Positions 41,675-51,740 of a stretch of 64,000 nucleotides of DNA are shown one piece after another. The notes under the pieces are model-generated. The model saw nothing but the letters and a program-made list of their open reading frames with translations. It had not been told where the DNA came from and made no database searches. Within the stretch, counting starts at the first letter, position 1. Each line of letters starts with the position of its first letter. A program made the translations under genes and the position numbers. This DNA is from Aquisalimonas sp007126095 (GTDB lineage: Bacteria > Pseudomonadota > Gammaproteobacteria > Nitrococcales > Aquisalimonadaceae), in the NCBI RefSeq assembly GCF_048323695.1, contig NZ_JBLWFT010000004.1:1-64000 (forward strand), in the 5' to 3' direction.

Positions 41675-42862
41675 CTAGGGGCTGTTTCCGTCGAGCCACT
41701 GCAAGGGATCCTCCGGCTGACCCTGGACGCGGAGCTCGAAATAGAGCCCCGCGTTATCCCGCCCGCCGGTATCACCGACCCGGGCGACAACGTCGCCGGC
41801 ATCCACCCAGTCGCCCACGTCCTTGTAGAGGCTCTCGTTGTAGCCGTAAAGCGTCATGTAGCCATCGCCGTGATCGATGATCAATAGTAACCCGAGACCG
41901 CGCAGCCAGTCTGCGAACACGATCCGGCCATGAGACACCGCCTCCACCGGCGTGCCACGATCGGCGCGCACGAGCAGGCCGCGCCATTCGCCGCCGCCGT
42001 TGCGGCTGTCGCCGTAGCGGGCCGCGAGGCTGCCGCCGGCAGGCCAGGGCAGCGCACCGTGCTGATCCTGGAAAGGGGTGCGGTCCAGGTCCTCGTCCGT
42101 GATATCGGTCAGGGCGTCCTGGAGGTCATCCACCAGCGCCTGCAGCTCCTCTTCGTCCTCGGCCAGGCGCTCCAGGCGCTCCTGATCATCACCAATGGCC
42201 GCCTCCACCTGTTGCAACACCGCCTCACGGTCCTGGCGCTGCTGGGCCAGCTCCCGGCGCTCCACCTCCTGCTCGTGGCGAACCGCCTCAAGGCGGTCGA
42301 CCTCGGTCTGCAGCTCCGCGCGCATCTCGCGATAGTCCTCCATGGCCGCCATGGCCGTCCGGATTCGGTCCGAGCGCGCACGACCGATGTAGTCGAAATA
42401 GATCAGCAGACGGTCCAGGGCCGCCGGATCCTCCTGGTTCAGAATGAGTTTCAGGTACTCCTGACGCCCGCTGGCATAGGCATCACGGATCTCCTCGCGC
42501 AGCACGTCGCGGTGGCTGGCGACGGCCTGGCGCTCGGCCTCGACGGCGTCCCGCAGCTCATCCACACGCGCCTCCCTCTCGGCGAGCTGGTCGTCCAGCT
42601 CGTCCAGTCGGCGGACGGCCGCGCCGATGGCCTGTTCCAGCGAGCGCAGGTCGGCAACCACGGCATCCCGCTGCTCCTGGCGCTCGGCGAGGCCGGATTC
42701 AATGGCGGCGATGCGCTCCCGCAGGGCTTCGAGCTCCTCGGCGCGCTGCTGGTAATCGTCTGCCGAGGCAGTACCGGTGATCGCAGCGAGCAGGGCCGGC
42801 AGAACAATCCGTTGCAGTCTGGGAATGGGCAAGGGCACACCTGGTCGAGGGCATTCGGACAC
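41675..42862 (-). CDS. envC: Murein hydrolase activator EnvC
   Basis: A 395-residue secreted coiled-coil protein: signal peptide (about 1-35), coiled coil (about 36-250), then a LytM-fold domain (about 285-390). The LytM zinc site is degenerate (LYFELR in place of H-x-HFE), as in EnvC proteins that activate amidases at the septum rather than cut the wall themselves. The start is uncertain: ATG 42862, or a GTG eight codons later. It lies 44 bp before ctpA. Confidence 0.94.
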   Translation of the reverse strand: MSECPRPGVPLPIPRLQRIVLPALLAAITGTASADDYQQRAEELEALRERIAAIESGLAERQEQRDAVVADLRSLEQAIGAAVRRLDELDDQLAEREARVDELRDAVEAERQAVASHRDVLREEIRDAYASGRQEYLKLILNQEDPAALDRLLIYFDYIGRARSDRIRTAMAAMEDYREMRAELQTEVDRLEAVRHEQEVERRELAQQRQDREAVLQQVEAAIGDDQERLERLAEDEEELQALVDDLQDALTDITDEDLDRTPFQDQHGALPWPAGGSLAARYGDSRNGGGEWRGLLVRADRGTPVEAVSHGRIVFADWLRGLGLLLIIDHGDGYMTLYGYNESLYKDVGDWVDAGDVVARVGDTGGRDNAGLYFELRVQGQPEDPLQWLDGNSP

Positions 42863-42892
42863 TGCACGGGAACCGGGGTCGCCACGGGGCGA

Positions 42893-42920
42893 TTCACGGA
42901 ACCGGAGGCGCCTGTATAAT
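42893..42920 (+). promoter_or_regulatory. Sigma-70 promoter of the rhodanese-secB-gpsA operon
   Basis: A consensus TATAAT at 42915-42920 has TTCACG 16 bp upstream (42893-42898). Transcription from about 42927 would leave a ~140-base leader, which contains a perfect 7-bp hairpin, CCACGGT/ACCGTGG (43004-43024). The hairpin has no U-run and no riboswitch motif I recognise. Confidence 0.6.
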
Positions 42921-43066
42921 ACGGCGTTTTCGGGTTGGGCGGCCAGCGCACTGACGACGCCGATTGGCAGCCCGGCGCCAAGCCGCTACCCTGACGCGCT
43001 GGTCCACGGTCACGGGAACCGTGGCCGGCTCCGCTTTCTCCAGAGACTCACCAGGACAACTACCGT

Positions 43067-43495
43067 ATGGATCGCCTGCTCGAATTCGTCGTCAACAACT
43101 GGGTGATTTTCCTCGCACTGCTGCTGGTAGTGGTGTGGATCATCTCCACCGAAGTCGCGCGCATGACGCGTGGCGTCAAGCCCTTGGATACAAATGAAGC
43201 CACCCGGCTCTATAATCGCGAGGACGCGCTGTTCGTCGATGTGCGCAGCGAAGCGGATTTCGCCAAGGGCCACCTGCCCGGGGCGATCAACGTGCCCAAC
43301 GGCAACGTGGACCAGCGCCACAAGCGCCTGCAGAAACACAAGAGCAAGCCGGTCATCGTCTATTGTGCCCAGGGCATGCAGTCGGCCAAGGCGGGCAAGC
43401 AGCTCAAGGAGGCCGGGTTCGAGCAGGTCCACCAGCTCCGGGGGGGGTACCTGAGCTGGCAGGACGCCAACCTGCCCATTCACACCAAATCCTGA
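43067..43495 (+). CDS. Membrane-anchored rhodanese-like protein (YibN)
   Basis: A 142-residue protein with one N-terminal membrane helix (about 10-28) and a rhodanese domain (38-142). The catalytic Cys100 sits in VYCAQGMQSA. YibN-type rhodaneses are placed before secB (and grxC in others) but the physiological sulfur donor and acceptor are not known. It is 25 bp upstream of secB in one operon. Confidence 0.93.
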   Translation: MDRLLEFVVNNWVIFLALLLVVVWIISTEVARMTRGVKPLDTNEATRLYNREDALFVDVRSEADFAKGHLPGAINVPNGNVDQRHKRLQKHKSKPVIVYCAQGMQSAKAGKQLKEAGFEQVHQLRGGYLSWQDANLPIHTKS

Positions 43496-43520
43496 AGTCG
43501 GCATTACGGGAGTCGTTACC

Positions 43521-44033
43521 ATGGCAGAAGATCAGGCCGCAGGAGCAGGCCAGCAGCAGGAGAACAAGCAGCAGTTCGGCATCCGCAAGATCTACGTCCG
43601 CGACATGTCGTTCGAGGTGCCCAGCGCCCCGGCGGTGTTCAGCGGCGAGTGGAAGCCCGAGGTCAGCGTTGACCTGGACACGCGCAATACGCAGATCGCC
43701 GAGAACACGTACGAGACCGTGGTGCGCGTCACCGTCACCGCGAAACAGGGTGACAAGACGGCATACCTCTGCGAAGTGGAGCAGGGCGGCATCTTCGTGC
43801 TCTCCGGATTCGACGAGAAGACCCTGGATGCGCTGCTCGGCAGCTACTGTCCGGCACAGCTCTTCCCCTACGCCCGGGAAGCGGTATCCGATATGGTCAC
43901 CAAGGGCGGTTTCCCGCAGATGGTGCTGGCCCCGGTGAACTTCGAGGCCCTCCATATGCAGCGCCGCCGCAAGCAGCAGGAACAGCAGCAGGGCGCCAGT
44001 GGTCAGAGCGGTGACGGTCAGGCCGGGAACTGA
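43521..44033 (+). CDS. secB: Protein-export chaperone SecB
   Basis: A 170-residue tetrameric chaperone that keeps precursors unfolded for SecA. Typical stretches: FGIRKIYVRDMSFEVPSAP, KPEVSVDLDT, CEVEQGGIF, and CPAQLFPYAREAVSDMV with GGFPQMVLAPVNF. The Gln-rich C-terminus is longer than in E. coli. GGGAG precedes the ATG. It is followed 6 bp later by gpsA, a common partnership. Confidence 0.97.
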   Translation: MAEDQAAGAGQQQENKQQFGIRKIYVRDMSFEVPSAPAVFSGEWKPEVSVDLDTRNTQIAENTYETVVRVTVTAKQGDKTAYLCEVEQGGIFVLSGFDEKTLDALLGSYCPAQLFPYAREAVSDMVTKGGFPQMVLAPVNFEALHMQRRRKQQEQQQGASGQSGDGQAGN

Positions 44034-44039
44034 GACACC

Positions 44040-45041
44040 ATGACGACGCAGCTGCCAATTGCCGTTCTCGGGGCCGGGTCGTGGGGCACGGCCCTCGCCC
44101 TGGTTCTGGCGCACAACGGTGTCCCGGTCCGCCTCTGGGGTCACGACCCGGCGCACATGGCCGAACTGGCAAAGGCGCGCTGCAATGCCCGCCACCTCCC
44201 GGACGCACCGTTCCCGGAGATGCTGACGCCCACGGACTCCCTGACAGGCGCCATCGACGGCGCGGGCGATCTGCTACTCGTCGTGCCAAGCCACGGGTTC
44301 CGGTCGCTGGTGGAGGCACTTGCACCGACCCTGGGTGAAGGCGTCCGCATCGCCTGGGCCACCAAGGGCCTGGAGGCGGAATCCGGGGGGCTGCTGCACC
44401 AGGTGGTGGAATCCCTGCTGCCGGGCCGGCCAACGGCGGTCCTGTCCGGTCCCAGCTTCGCCCGAGAAGTGGCCGCCGGTTTGCCCACGGCGGTAACCAT
44501 CGCCTCCCGGGACGACGGCTTCGCGGCCGATCTGGCAGCCGCCTTCCATGGTGACCAGTTCCGTCCCTACACGAGCCGCGACATTATCGGTGTGGAGTTG
44601 GGCGGCGCCGTCAAGAACGTCCTCGCGGTGGCCACGGGCATCGCCGATGGGCTGGGGCTCGGCGCCAATACCCGGGCCGGTCTGATCACCCGCGGCCTGG
44701 CCGAAGTGGTACGGCTTGGCGAGGCCATGGGTGCGGAGTCCCGCACCTTCATGGGGCTGTCCGGCGTGGGCGACCTGATCCTAACATCCACCGACGATCA
44801 GTCCCGCAACCGACGGCTCGGTCTGGCGCTGGGTCGAGGGCAATCGGTCTCGGACGCTGTCGCGGAGATCGGCCAGACGGTGGAGAGCGTGCGTACGGCC
44901 GCAGAAGTGCATGCCCTGGCCAGGGCGCAGGGCGTGGAAATGCCCATCTGCGAGCAGGTGCATGCGGTAGTGAACGAGCAGCGCCCGGCCCGGGAGGCGC
45001 TGGAACAGCTCATGGCGCGGGCGCGCAAGTCGGAGTTCTGA
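44040..45041 (+). CDS. gpsA: Glycerol-3-phosphate dehydrogenase [NAD(P)+]
   Basis: Reduces dihydroxyacetone phosphate to glycerol-3-phosphate for phospholipid synthesis. It has 333 residues. NAD(P)-binding motif GAGSWGTALA (8-17), catalytic Lys in GGAVKNVLAVATGI, and GLSGVGDLI are present. It is the last gene of rhodanese-secB-gpsA; the convergent trmL begins 9 bp after its stop. Confidence 0.97.
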   Translation: MTTQLPIAVLGAGSWGTALALVLAHNGVPVRLWGHDPAHMAELAKARCNARHLPDAPFPEMLTPTDSLTGAIDGAGDLLLVVPSHGFRSLVEALAPTLGEGVRIAWATKGLEAESGGLLHQVVESLLPGRPTAVLSGPSFAREVAAGLPTAVTIASRDDGFAADLAAAFHGDQFRPYTSRDIIGVELGGAVKNVLAVATGIADGLGLGANTRAGLITRGLAEVVRLGEAMGAESRTFMGLSGVGDLILTSTDDQSRNRRLGLALGRGQSVSDAVAEIGQTVESVRTAAEVHALARAQGVEMPICEQVHAVVNEQRPAREALEQLMARARKSEF

Positions 45042-45050
45042 CCCCGCCGC

Positions 45051-45515
45051 TCACTCCCCGCCCGGAAACCCCAGCTGTCGCCACGCTTCGAAGACCGTTA
45101 CGGCCACGGCGTTGGAGAGGTTGATGCTGCGGCTGCCCGGCTGCATCGGCAGGCGCAGCCGGTCCCGCTCCGGAAAACGCGCCAGGACGTCGTCCGGCAA
45201 TCCAGCGGTTTCCCGTCCGAACAGCAGCGCATCCCCGGCCGCAAATGCGGTGTCGAACACGCGCCCCGTGCCTCGAGTGGTGAGTGCATAGCACCGTGGC
45301 GGTGCAACCGCCGCCAGACACGTATCCAGATCCGGGTGCAGGTGGATGCGCGACCATTCGGCGTAGTCCAGTCCCGCGCGCCGCATGCGGGCATCATCCA
45401 GGGTAAACCCCAGCGGCTCCACCAGGTGCAGCGCCATACCGGTGTTGGCGCACAGGCGTATGGCGTTGCCGGTGTTCGGGGGGATTTCGGGCGAGAGCAG
45501 GATCACGTGCAGCAT
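45051..45515 (-). CDS. trmL: tRNA (cytidine/uridine-2'-O)-methyltransferase TrmL
   Basis: A 154-residue SPOUT enzyme that methylates the wobble ribose (position 34) of tRNA-Leu. Start LLSPEIPPNTGNAIR, mid LLFGRETAGLP and the trefoil-knot SAM site MQPGSRSINLSNAVAV are all family signatures. The ATG at 45515 gives the family start; an ATG 36 bp further upstream is not needed. Convergent with gpsA. Confidence 0.96.
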   Translation of the reverse strand: MLHVILLSPEIPPNTGNAIRLCANTGMALHLVEPLGFTLDDARMRRAGLDYAEWSRIHLHPDLDTCLAAVAPPRCYALTTRGTGRVFDTAFAAGDALLFGRETAGLPDDVLARFPERDRLRLPMQPGSRSINLSNAVAVTVFEAWRQLGFPGGE

Positions 45516-45769
45516 GGCGGGATTCTCGCCCCCGGCGGAGCGGCTGTCCATATCACGATGCCGGGATTCCGGGCTATGCTCACAGGACGGGGTGTGGGGT
45601 GGAGATCAACCGTAACTAAAGGGGTTGCCAGCACCGGGTTACAGACCCGACCATGCCTCTAGGGGCCGCATACCCGGAAAGGCCAGCGGATGGGCTCCGG
45701 GATCGTGGCCGCGCTCAGGCTTTACTGCTCAATAGAATCGATAAAACCGAAACCGAGAGGAGTTGGATC
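45516..45769. other. Intergenic region upstream of phaB
   Basis: A 254-bp gap between the divergent trmL and phaB. It contains a TAGAAT -10-like box (45733-45738) about 30 bp before phaB with no good -35. No repeat, tRNA or riboswitch pattern is apparent. A short potential frame inside it has no family match and is not called. Confidence 0.4.
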
Positions 45770-46516
45770 ATGATGCGACGTCTGGATAATCAGGTTGCCA
45801 TCGTCACCGGCGGGTCCCGCGGGATTGGACGGGCCATCGCGCTGGAGCTGGCCTCCCTGGGAGCGAAAGTGGCAATCAACTACCGCGGCGGCCAGAAGGA
45901 GGCCGAGAAGGTCGCCGAGGAGATCCGCGAGCACGGCACGGAAGCGCTGGTGCTGCAGGCGGATGTCAGCAAGAAAGACCAGGCGCGGGGTCTGGTCACC
46001 CAGACGATTGATCACTGGGGACGTCTGGACATTCTGGTCAACAACGCCGGGATCACCAAAGACAAAACCATGAAAAAGCTCACCGATGACGACTGGGAAG
46101 ACGTCATCAACACCAACCTGAACAGCGTCTACTACACCGTCAGCGCGGCGCTGCCCACAATGCAGGACCAGCAGTACGGACGCATCATCAACATCAGTTC
46201 GTTCGTGGGCCAGGCGGGCAACTTCGGCCAAAGCAACTACTCGGCCAGCAAGGGCGGCATCATCGCCTTCACGAAGAGCGCCGCCCAGGAAGTGGCGAAG
46301 AACAACATCACCATCAACGCCATCGCCCCCGGCTTCACGCTGACGGAGATGCTGGCCCAGGTGCCCGAGAACATCCAGGAGAAGATTCTCGCCAAGATCC
46401 CCATGGGCCGTTTCGGTCAGCCCCAGGAGATCGCGCGTGCCGTGGTTTTCCTGGCAGCGGACGGTGATTACATCACCGGCCAGCAAATCAACGTCAACGG
46501 TGGCGTCTACATGTAA
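45770..46516 (+). CDS. phaB: Acetoacetyl-CoA reductase (PhaB/FabG family)
   Basis: A 248-residue short-chain dehydrogenase: nucleotide motif TGGSRGIG, NNAG (91-94), Ser143/144, Tyr157 and Lys161. The stretch ITKDKTMKKLTDDDW and the FGQSNYSASKGG loop are more like the PHB-type acetoacetyl-CoA reductases than housekeeping FabG, which normally lies with fabD and acpP. It would make (R)-3-hydroxybutyryl-CoA for polyhydroxybutyrate. A strong AGGAG precedes the ATG. No synthase gene is adjacent, so FabG-like activity on ACP remains possible. Confidence 0.85.
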   Translation: MMRRLDNQVAIVTGGSRGIGRAIALELASLGAKVAINYRGGQKEAEKVAEEIREHGTEALVLQADVSKKDQARGLVTQTIDHWGRLDILVNNAGITKDKTMKKLTDDDWEDVINTNLNSVYYTVSAALPTMQDQQYGRIINISSFVGQAGNFGQSNYSASKGGIIAFTKSAAQEVAKNNITINAIAPGFTLTEMLAQVPENIQEKILAKIPMGRFGQPQEIARAVVFLAADGDYITGQQINVNGGVYM

Positions 46517-46558
46517 GCCACGCATCCGGGGCCGGCGGAAACCCGTCGGCCCCGGCGC

Positions 46559-47942
<1,384 letters not shown>

Positions 47943-47959
<17 letters not shown>

Positions 47960-49022
47960 CGTCCGCCTCCAGAGGCAACCACAAGGTAAATTCCGTGTGT
48001 CCGGGCTCGCTCCAGCACTCGATCAGGCCACCGTGCTGGTGGATCAGGGTCTGGGCGATGGAGAGGCCAAGCCCTGTGCCCTCGGCCCGTCCCGTGACCA
48101 TGGGATAGAAGATGCGGTCTTGGAGATCTTTGGGAATGCCGGGCCCGGTGTCGATGATGTCCACGCGCACCACCAGCCGGTGGGGGACATCCGCAATGGT
48201 GAACTGCCGCTGCGTGCGGGTACGCAGCGTGATGCTCCCGGTGCCGTCCAGCGACTGCAAGGCGTTGCGCGCGATGTTCAGCGTTGCCTGAATGAGCTGA
48301 TTGGGCTCAGCCAGGAGGGTCGGGATGCTCGGGTCGTAGTCCCGGTGGATGGTGACCCCCTCAGGGGCCTCCGCAACCACCAGGCCACGGACGCGCTCCA
48401 GCACCTCGTGGATGTTGGTCTCCTGCTTCTCCACATGCTTGCTGGGGCCAAGCAGGCCGTTCACCAGGGTACGCAGCCGATCGGCCTCCTCGATGATGAT
48501 CTGGGTGTACTCCCGCAGTTCCGGCGCTTGCAGCTCGCGGTGGAGCAGCTGCGCGGCACCGCGCAGCCCGCCCAGCGGATTCTTCACCTCGTGGGCCAGG
48601 CCGCGCAGCAGATGGCGGGTGGCGTGATTCTGGTTGATCAGATTCTGCTCGCGGGTAATGCGCAGCCTGCGGTCCAGCTCACTCACCTCGAGCAACACTT
48701 CGTCGTGGCTCACCGGTGTAACGGTGAGGTCCACGGTCATGCGCCGGTCGGGAGAGACCTCCAGCGATAGCTCCCGGTTGGTGAACGGCTCACCGGTTTC
48801 GATGGCGTTGCGGGCCGCGGATTCGAGCGCACGCACGCAGGGGGTGGTGTGCGATGGCAGCCGCTGGCCCGTGACCTGACGGGCACTGACGGCAAACATC
48901 ACCTGCGCGGCACCGTTGATGTAACGCACGCAATTGTCTGCGCCCATGAGGAGCACGGCATTGCTCATGTGCTCCAGTGCGCGCTCGGCGGGTGTGGACT
49001 GTGGCGGCATGGTCATGTCCAT
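47943..49022 (-). CDS. ntrB: Nitrogen sensor kinase NtrB (NRII)
   Basis: Phosphorylates NtrC under nitrogen limitation and dephosphorylates it when PII signals excess. It has about 359 residues: PAS domain (about 12-120), phospho-acceptor His144 in AHEVKNPLGGLRGA, and the ATPase motifs NLIQATLNIARNALQSL and DTGPGIP. It is soluble. The start is uncertain between ATG 49022, 49016 and 49046; 49022 gives the family-like start. The 177-bp gap upstream holds NtrC-like sites. Confidence 0.95.
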
Positions 49023-49160
49023 AGGAAAGCAAAAAGCAAACCACAATGGCCCTGAACCGCGTTACGCGATGAGTGGGAGAGGGAAAAGCCCGCCAGTTCA
49101 GTGCCTTGTGGGGCAAGGCTCGGCATTGGTGCGAATGGCGTCGCGCCGTAGCGGCGCGTC

Positions 49161-49190
49161 TGCACCATCACCGTGCCCCATTATGGTGCA
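49161..49190 (-). promoter_or_regulatory. Two NtrC-like sites upstream of ntrB
   Basis: TGCACCATCACCGTGCC (49161-49177) and TGCCCCATTATGGTGCA (49174-49190) each fit the NtrC dyad TGCACC-N5-GGTGCA, at 10 and 11 of 12 positions. They overlap by four bases and lie about 140-170 bp before ntrB. No sigma-54 promoter is visible between them and ntrB, so they may mediate autorepression of a sigma-70 promoter, as at glnL in enterics. Confidence 0.5.
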
Positions 49191-49223
49191 TCCACGATCG
49201 GGGTCAATCAGGGGCGCGACGGC

Positions 49224-49781
49224 TCAGGGGTTCGGGCCCGGACCCTGCCGGCCCGGCAGCAGACGTGACGCCTGGTGCATGTAGAAGGTCACCGGTTCGG
49301 TTTCGGCGATGACCGCGCCGGCTTCGTTGAGCACCCGCGCCGCCACCTGATGCTCACCCCGATGCACTTCCGTGAGGCGGGCCTCGAGGGATCGGGACGG
49401 CTCTCCCTGCGGTTCGCCGTTGAAGAGAAACTGCACGCGGTGCTCCGCCCGCAATGCGGGGCTGAGCTCGAGCTGCACGTCCACGAGCCCCTGGTTGTCC
49501 CGCACGGTTCCCTCGTCCGTGGGGTGGACGATGCGCACATGGTCGTAGCGGGATCCGTTATCGCCGTTATCGCCGGAAGCGGAGGGGTCGCCGGAGGGTC
49601 GCCGCGGCGTCTCGAAGCGGTAGGACGAATCCGGGGCGGTGCGCTCCAGGCGTTCCGCGCCTTCGCGTGGCTCGTCGGAGTAAACGACATTGCCATCCTC
49701 ATCCACCCACTTGTAGATGTCCGCAGTGGCCACCAGGGGCAGGAAGAGGCCGATGAGGGCGATCACGATCCGTGTTCTCAT
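49224..49781 (-). CDS. DUF4124 domain-containing secreted protein
   Basis: A 185-residue protein with a signal peptide (about 1-19, ending VATA) and an N-terminal DUF4124 domain (DIYKWVDEDGNVVYSDEP). A flexible Ser/Gly/Asp linker and a beta-rich C-terminal domain resembling an Ig-like fold (about 90-170) follow. It lies directly after glnA in the same direction, behind a terminator, which is the common gammaproteobacterial glnA-DUF4124-ntrB order. Function unknown. Confidence 0.88.
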   Translation of the reverse strand: MRTRIVIALIGLFLPLVATADIYKWVDEDGNVVYSDEPREGAERLERTAPDSSYRFETPRRPSGDPSASGDNGDNGSRYDHVRIVHPTDEGTVRDNQGLVDVQLELSPALRAEHRVQFLFNGEPQGEPSRSLEARLTEVHRGEHQVAARVLNEAGAVIAETEPVTFYMHQASRLLPGRQGPGPNP

Positions 49782-49835
49782 ACCACGGAATGTAGCACGC
49801 GGGGCAGCGGGCCGGGAGGGGGCGACAGCCCAACG

Positions 49836-49863
49836 AAAAAGCCCCGGCCACAAGGGCCGGGGC
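49836..49863 (-). terminator. Intrinsic terminator of glnA
   Basis: On the minus strand a perfect 9-bp stem, GCCCCGGCC/GGCCGGGGC, with a 5-base loop is followed by five Ts (AAAAA at 49836-49840 on the plus strand). It begins 28 bp past the glnA stop. It is the clearest intrinsic terminator in the window. Confidence 0.9.
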
Positions 49864-49891
49864 CAGTGCCGGATCGGCTCGGGAAGCCGAA

Positions 49892-51307
49892 TCAGACGCT
49901 GAAGTACATGTCGAACTCCACCGGGTGGGTGGTCATGCGCAGACGCTGAACTTCCTCTTCCTTCAGCTCAAGGTAGGCGTCGATGGTGTCATCGGTGAAC
50001 ACGCCACCCTGCTTCAGGAACTCGCGGTCGTTGTCCAGGGCTTCCAGGGCCTCTTCCAGCGAGAAGGCGACCTTGGGGATCTCCTTCTCTTCTTCCGGCG
50101 GCAGGTCGTAGAGATCCTTGTCCATGGCATCGCCCGGGTGGATCTTGTTCTGCACACCGTCCAGGCCGGCCATCAGCATGGCGGCGAAGGCCAGGTACGG
50201 GTTGCCGGTGGGGTCGGGGAACCGGACCTCGATGCGGCGCGCCTTCGGGTTCGAGATCCACGGCACACGGATGGAAGCGGAGCGGTTACGGGCGGAGTAC
50301 GCCAGCAGCACCGGCGCCTCGAAACCGGGCACAAGCCGCTTGTAGCTGTTGGTGGAGGCGTTGGCGAAGGCGTTGATGGCCTTGGCGTGCTTGATGATGC
50401 CACCGATGTAGTACAGCGCGGTCTCGCTCAGGCCACCATACTGGTCGCCCTGGAACTGGTTCTTGCCGTCCTTGGAGAAGGACATGTGCACGTGCATGCC
50501 GCTGCCGTTGTCGCCAACCAGAGGCTTGGGCATGAACGTGGCGGTCTTGCCGTAGGCGGCGGCCACGTTGTGCACGGCGTACTTGAGCTTCTGCACCTCG
50601 TCGGCCTTCTTGACCATGGTGTTGAACTCGACACCGATTTCGCACTGACCGGCAGTGGCCACCTCATGGTGGTGCACTTCAACACTCAGGCCGAGCTCTT
50701 CCATGGCCAGGCACATGGAGGTACGGATGTCATGCAGGCTGTCCACCGGCGGGACGGGGAAGTAGCCACCCTTGACCTTCGGGCGGTGGCCCATGTTGCC
50801 GTCGGAGTAGACGCGCTCGGAGTTCCAGCCGGCTTCCTCGGAGTCGATGCGGTAGAAACTGCCGCTCATCTCGGCGCCCCAGCGGACGTCGTCGAAGATG
50901 AAGAATTCCGGCTCCGGGCCGAAGAATGCGGTGTCGCCCAGGCCGGTGGACTGCAGGTACGCTTCGGCGCGCTTGGCGACGGAGCGCGGGTCGCGCTCGT
51001 AGCCCTGCATGGTGTTGGGCTCGATGATGTCGCAGGTGATGTTCAGCGTCAGCTCATCGAAGAACGGGTCGATGGTGGCGGTCTGCGGGTCCGGCATGAG
51101 AATCATGTCGGACTCGTTGATGCCCTTCCAGCCGGCGATGCTGGAGCCGTCGAACATCTTGCCGTCCTCGAAGAAGTCCTCTTCGACGGTGGCGGCCGGG
51201 ATGGTGACGTGCTGCTCTTTCCCCTTGGTATCCGTGAACCGCATGTCCACGAATTTCACATCTTCGTCTTTGATCAGTTTGAGTACGTCGGCTGCGGTGC
51301 GTGACAT
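49892..51307 (-). CDS. glnA: Glutamine synthetase, type I
   Basis: Ammonia assimilation: glutamate plus ammonia to glutamine. It has 471 residues, close to the 469 of enteric GlnA. Metal and substrate motifs: MFDGSSIAGWKGINESDM, VEVHHHEVATAGQCEIG, GDNGSGMHVHMS and NRSASIRVP. The adenylylation site is Tyr400 in DLYDLPPEEE, so GlnE control is likely. A sigma-54 promoter (51368-51383) and two NtrC sites lie upstream; an intrinsic terminator follows. ntrBC lie 850 bp downstream. Confidence 0.98.
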   Translation of the reverse strand: MSRTAADVLKLIKDEDVKFVDMRFTDTKGKEQHVTIPAATVEEDFFEDGKMFDGSSIAGWKGINESDMILMPDPQTATIDPFFDELTLNITCDIIEPNTMQGYERDPRSVAKRAEAYLQSTGLGDTAFFGPEPEFFIFDDVRWGAEMSGSFYRIDSEEAGWNSERVYSDGNMGHRPKVKGGYFPVPPVDSLHDIRTSMCLAMEELGLSVEVHHHEVATAGQCEIGVEFNTMVKKADEVQKLKYAVHNVAAAYGKTATFMPKPLVGDNGSGMHVHMSFSKDGKNQFQGDQYGGLSETALYYIGGIIKHAKAINAFANASTNSYKRLVPGFEAPVLLAYSARNRSASIRVPWISNPKARRIEVRFPDPTGNPYLAFAAMLMAGLDGVQNKIHPGDAMDKDLYDLPPEEEKEIPKVAFSLEEALEALDNDREFLKQGGVFTDDTIDAYLELKEEEVQRLRMTTHPVEFDMYFSV

Positions 51308-51367
51308 GCCTTAACCTCCAGATGGGACGTAAGCCTCAGCAAAAGAATTCAACTCGCCATTTCGGGA

Positions 51368-51383
51368 AGCACGGACCGTGCCA
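51368..51383 (-). promoter_or_regulatory. Sigma-54 promoter of glnA
   Basis: Minus strand: TGGCACGGTCCGTGCT. It matches TGGCACG-N4-TTGC(A/T) with GG and GC exactly 10 bp apart, as RpoN requires; the sole change in the -12 block is G for the first T. Transcription would start near 51357, about 50 bp before the glnA ATG. Confidence 0.85.
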
Positions 51384-51445
51384 GCACCACAAGACAGCAA
51401 GTTACGGGCGTTTCTGGTGCAGTGGTGCGGGAAACCGCTCCAATA

Positions 51446-51462
51446 TGCACCGCGATCGTGCA
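51446..51462 (-). promoter_or_regulatory. NtrC enhancer site 1 of glnA
   Basis: TGCACCGCGATCGTGCA: dyad TGCAC/GTGCA in the TGCACC-N5-GGTGCA format. Its centre is about 97 bp upstream of the predicted start. It is paired with site 2, 31 bp away, three helical turns, as for the two strong NtrC sites of E. coli glnA. Confidence 0.85.
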
Positions 51463-51476
51463 AAATAAAACCGACA

Positions 51477-51493
51477 AGCACCAAAAAGGTGCA
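51477..51493 (-). promoter_or_regulatory. NtrC enhancer site 2 of glnA
   Basis: AGCACCAAAAAGGTGCA: perfect GCACC/GGTGC dyad with the 5-bp spacer. The centre is near -128 relative to the predicted start. GGTGC half-sites at 51415-51428 between site 1 and the promoter may be weak NtrC sites, like the low-affinity ones in enteric glnA. Confidence 0.85.
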
Positions 51494-51506
51494 TTGCTTG
51501 ACGGGG

Positions 51507-51740
51507 TCAGTCCCGGACACGGATACAGACCCGGAGCGTGTCACCCTCCTCGAGGACGGCCTCCACACGATGACCGTGCACACGGCACCAAGCAGGCACA
51601 TCCGCCTGCACCCCGGGGTCCGTTGCCAGCAGATGGACTTCGGCGCCGGGGGACATCCCGGCGATGGCATCCTGCACGCGGATCACCGGCATGGGGCACA
51701 ACAACCCACGGGCGTCCACGATCACGGGCTCAGCCAACAT
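51507..51740 (-). CDS. TusA-family sulfur carrier protein
   Basis: A 77-residue SirA/TusA protein carrying persulfide sulfur on Cys15 in LLCPMPV. TusA relays sulfur to tRNA thiolation or, in sulfur oxidisers, to rDsr/Hdr systems. It overlaps the 3' end of the PP-loop gene by 11 bp, so the two are almost surely made as a pair. Its start is the ATG at 51740; upstream in-frame codons belong to the neighbour's region. Whether this is the general TusA or a dedicated partner is unknown. Confidence 0.9.
   Translation of the reverse strand: MLAEPVIVDARGLLCPMPVIRVQDAIAGMSPGAEVHLLATDPGVQADVPAWCRVHGHRVEAVLEEGDTLRVCIRVRD

Noticed and set aside
43004..43024. A riboswitch or attenuator in the leader of the rhodanese-secB-gpsA operon
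   Set aside because: There is one 7-bp hairpin without a U-run and no motif of a known riboswitch class.
45770..46516. Housekeeping FabG
   Set aside because: It is not next to fabD, fabF or acpP, and the loop around residues 95-110 and the FGQSNYSASK region resemble PHB-type reductases. I keep the FabG possibility in the entry but do not call it that.
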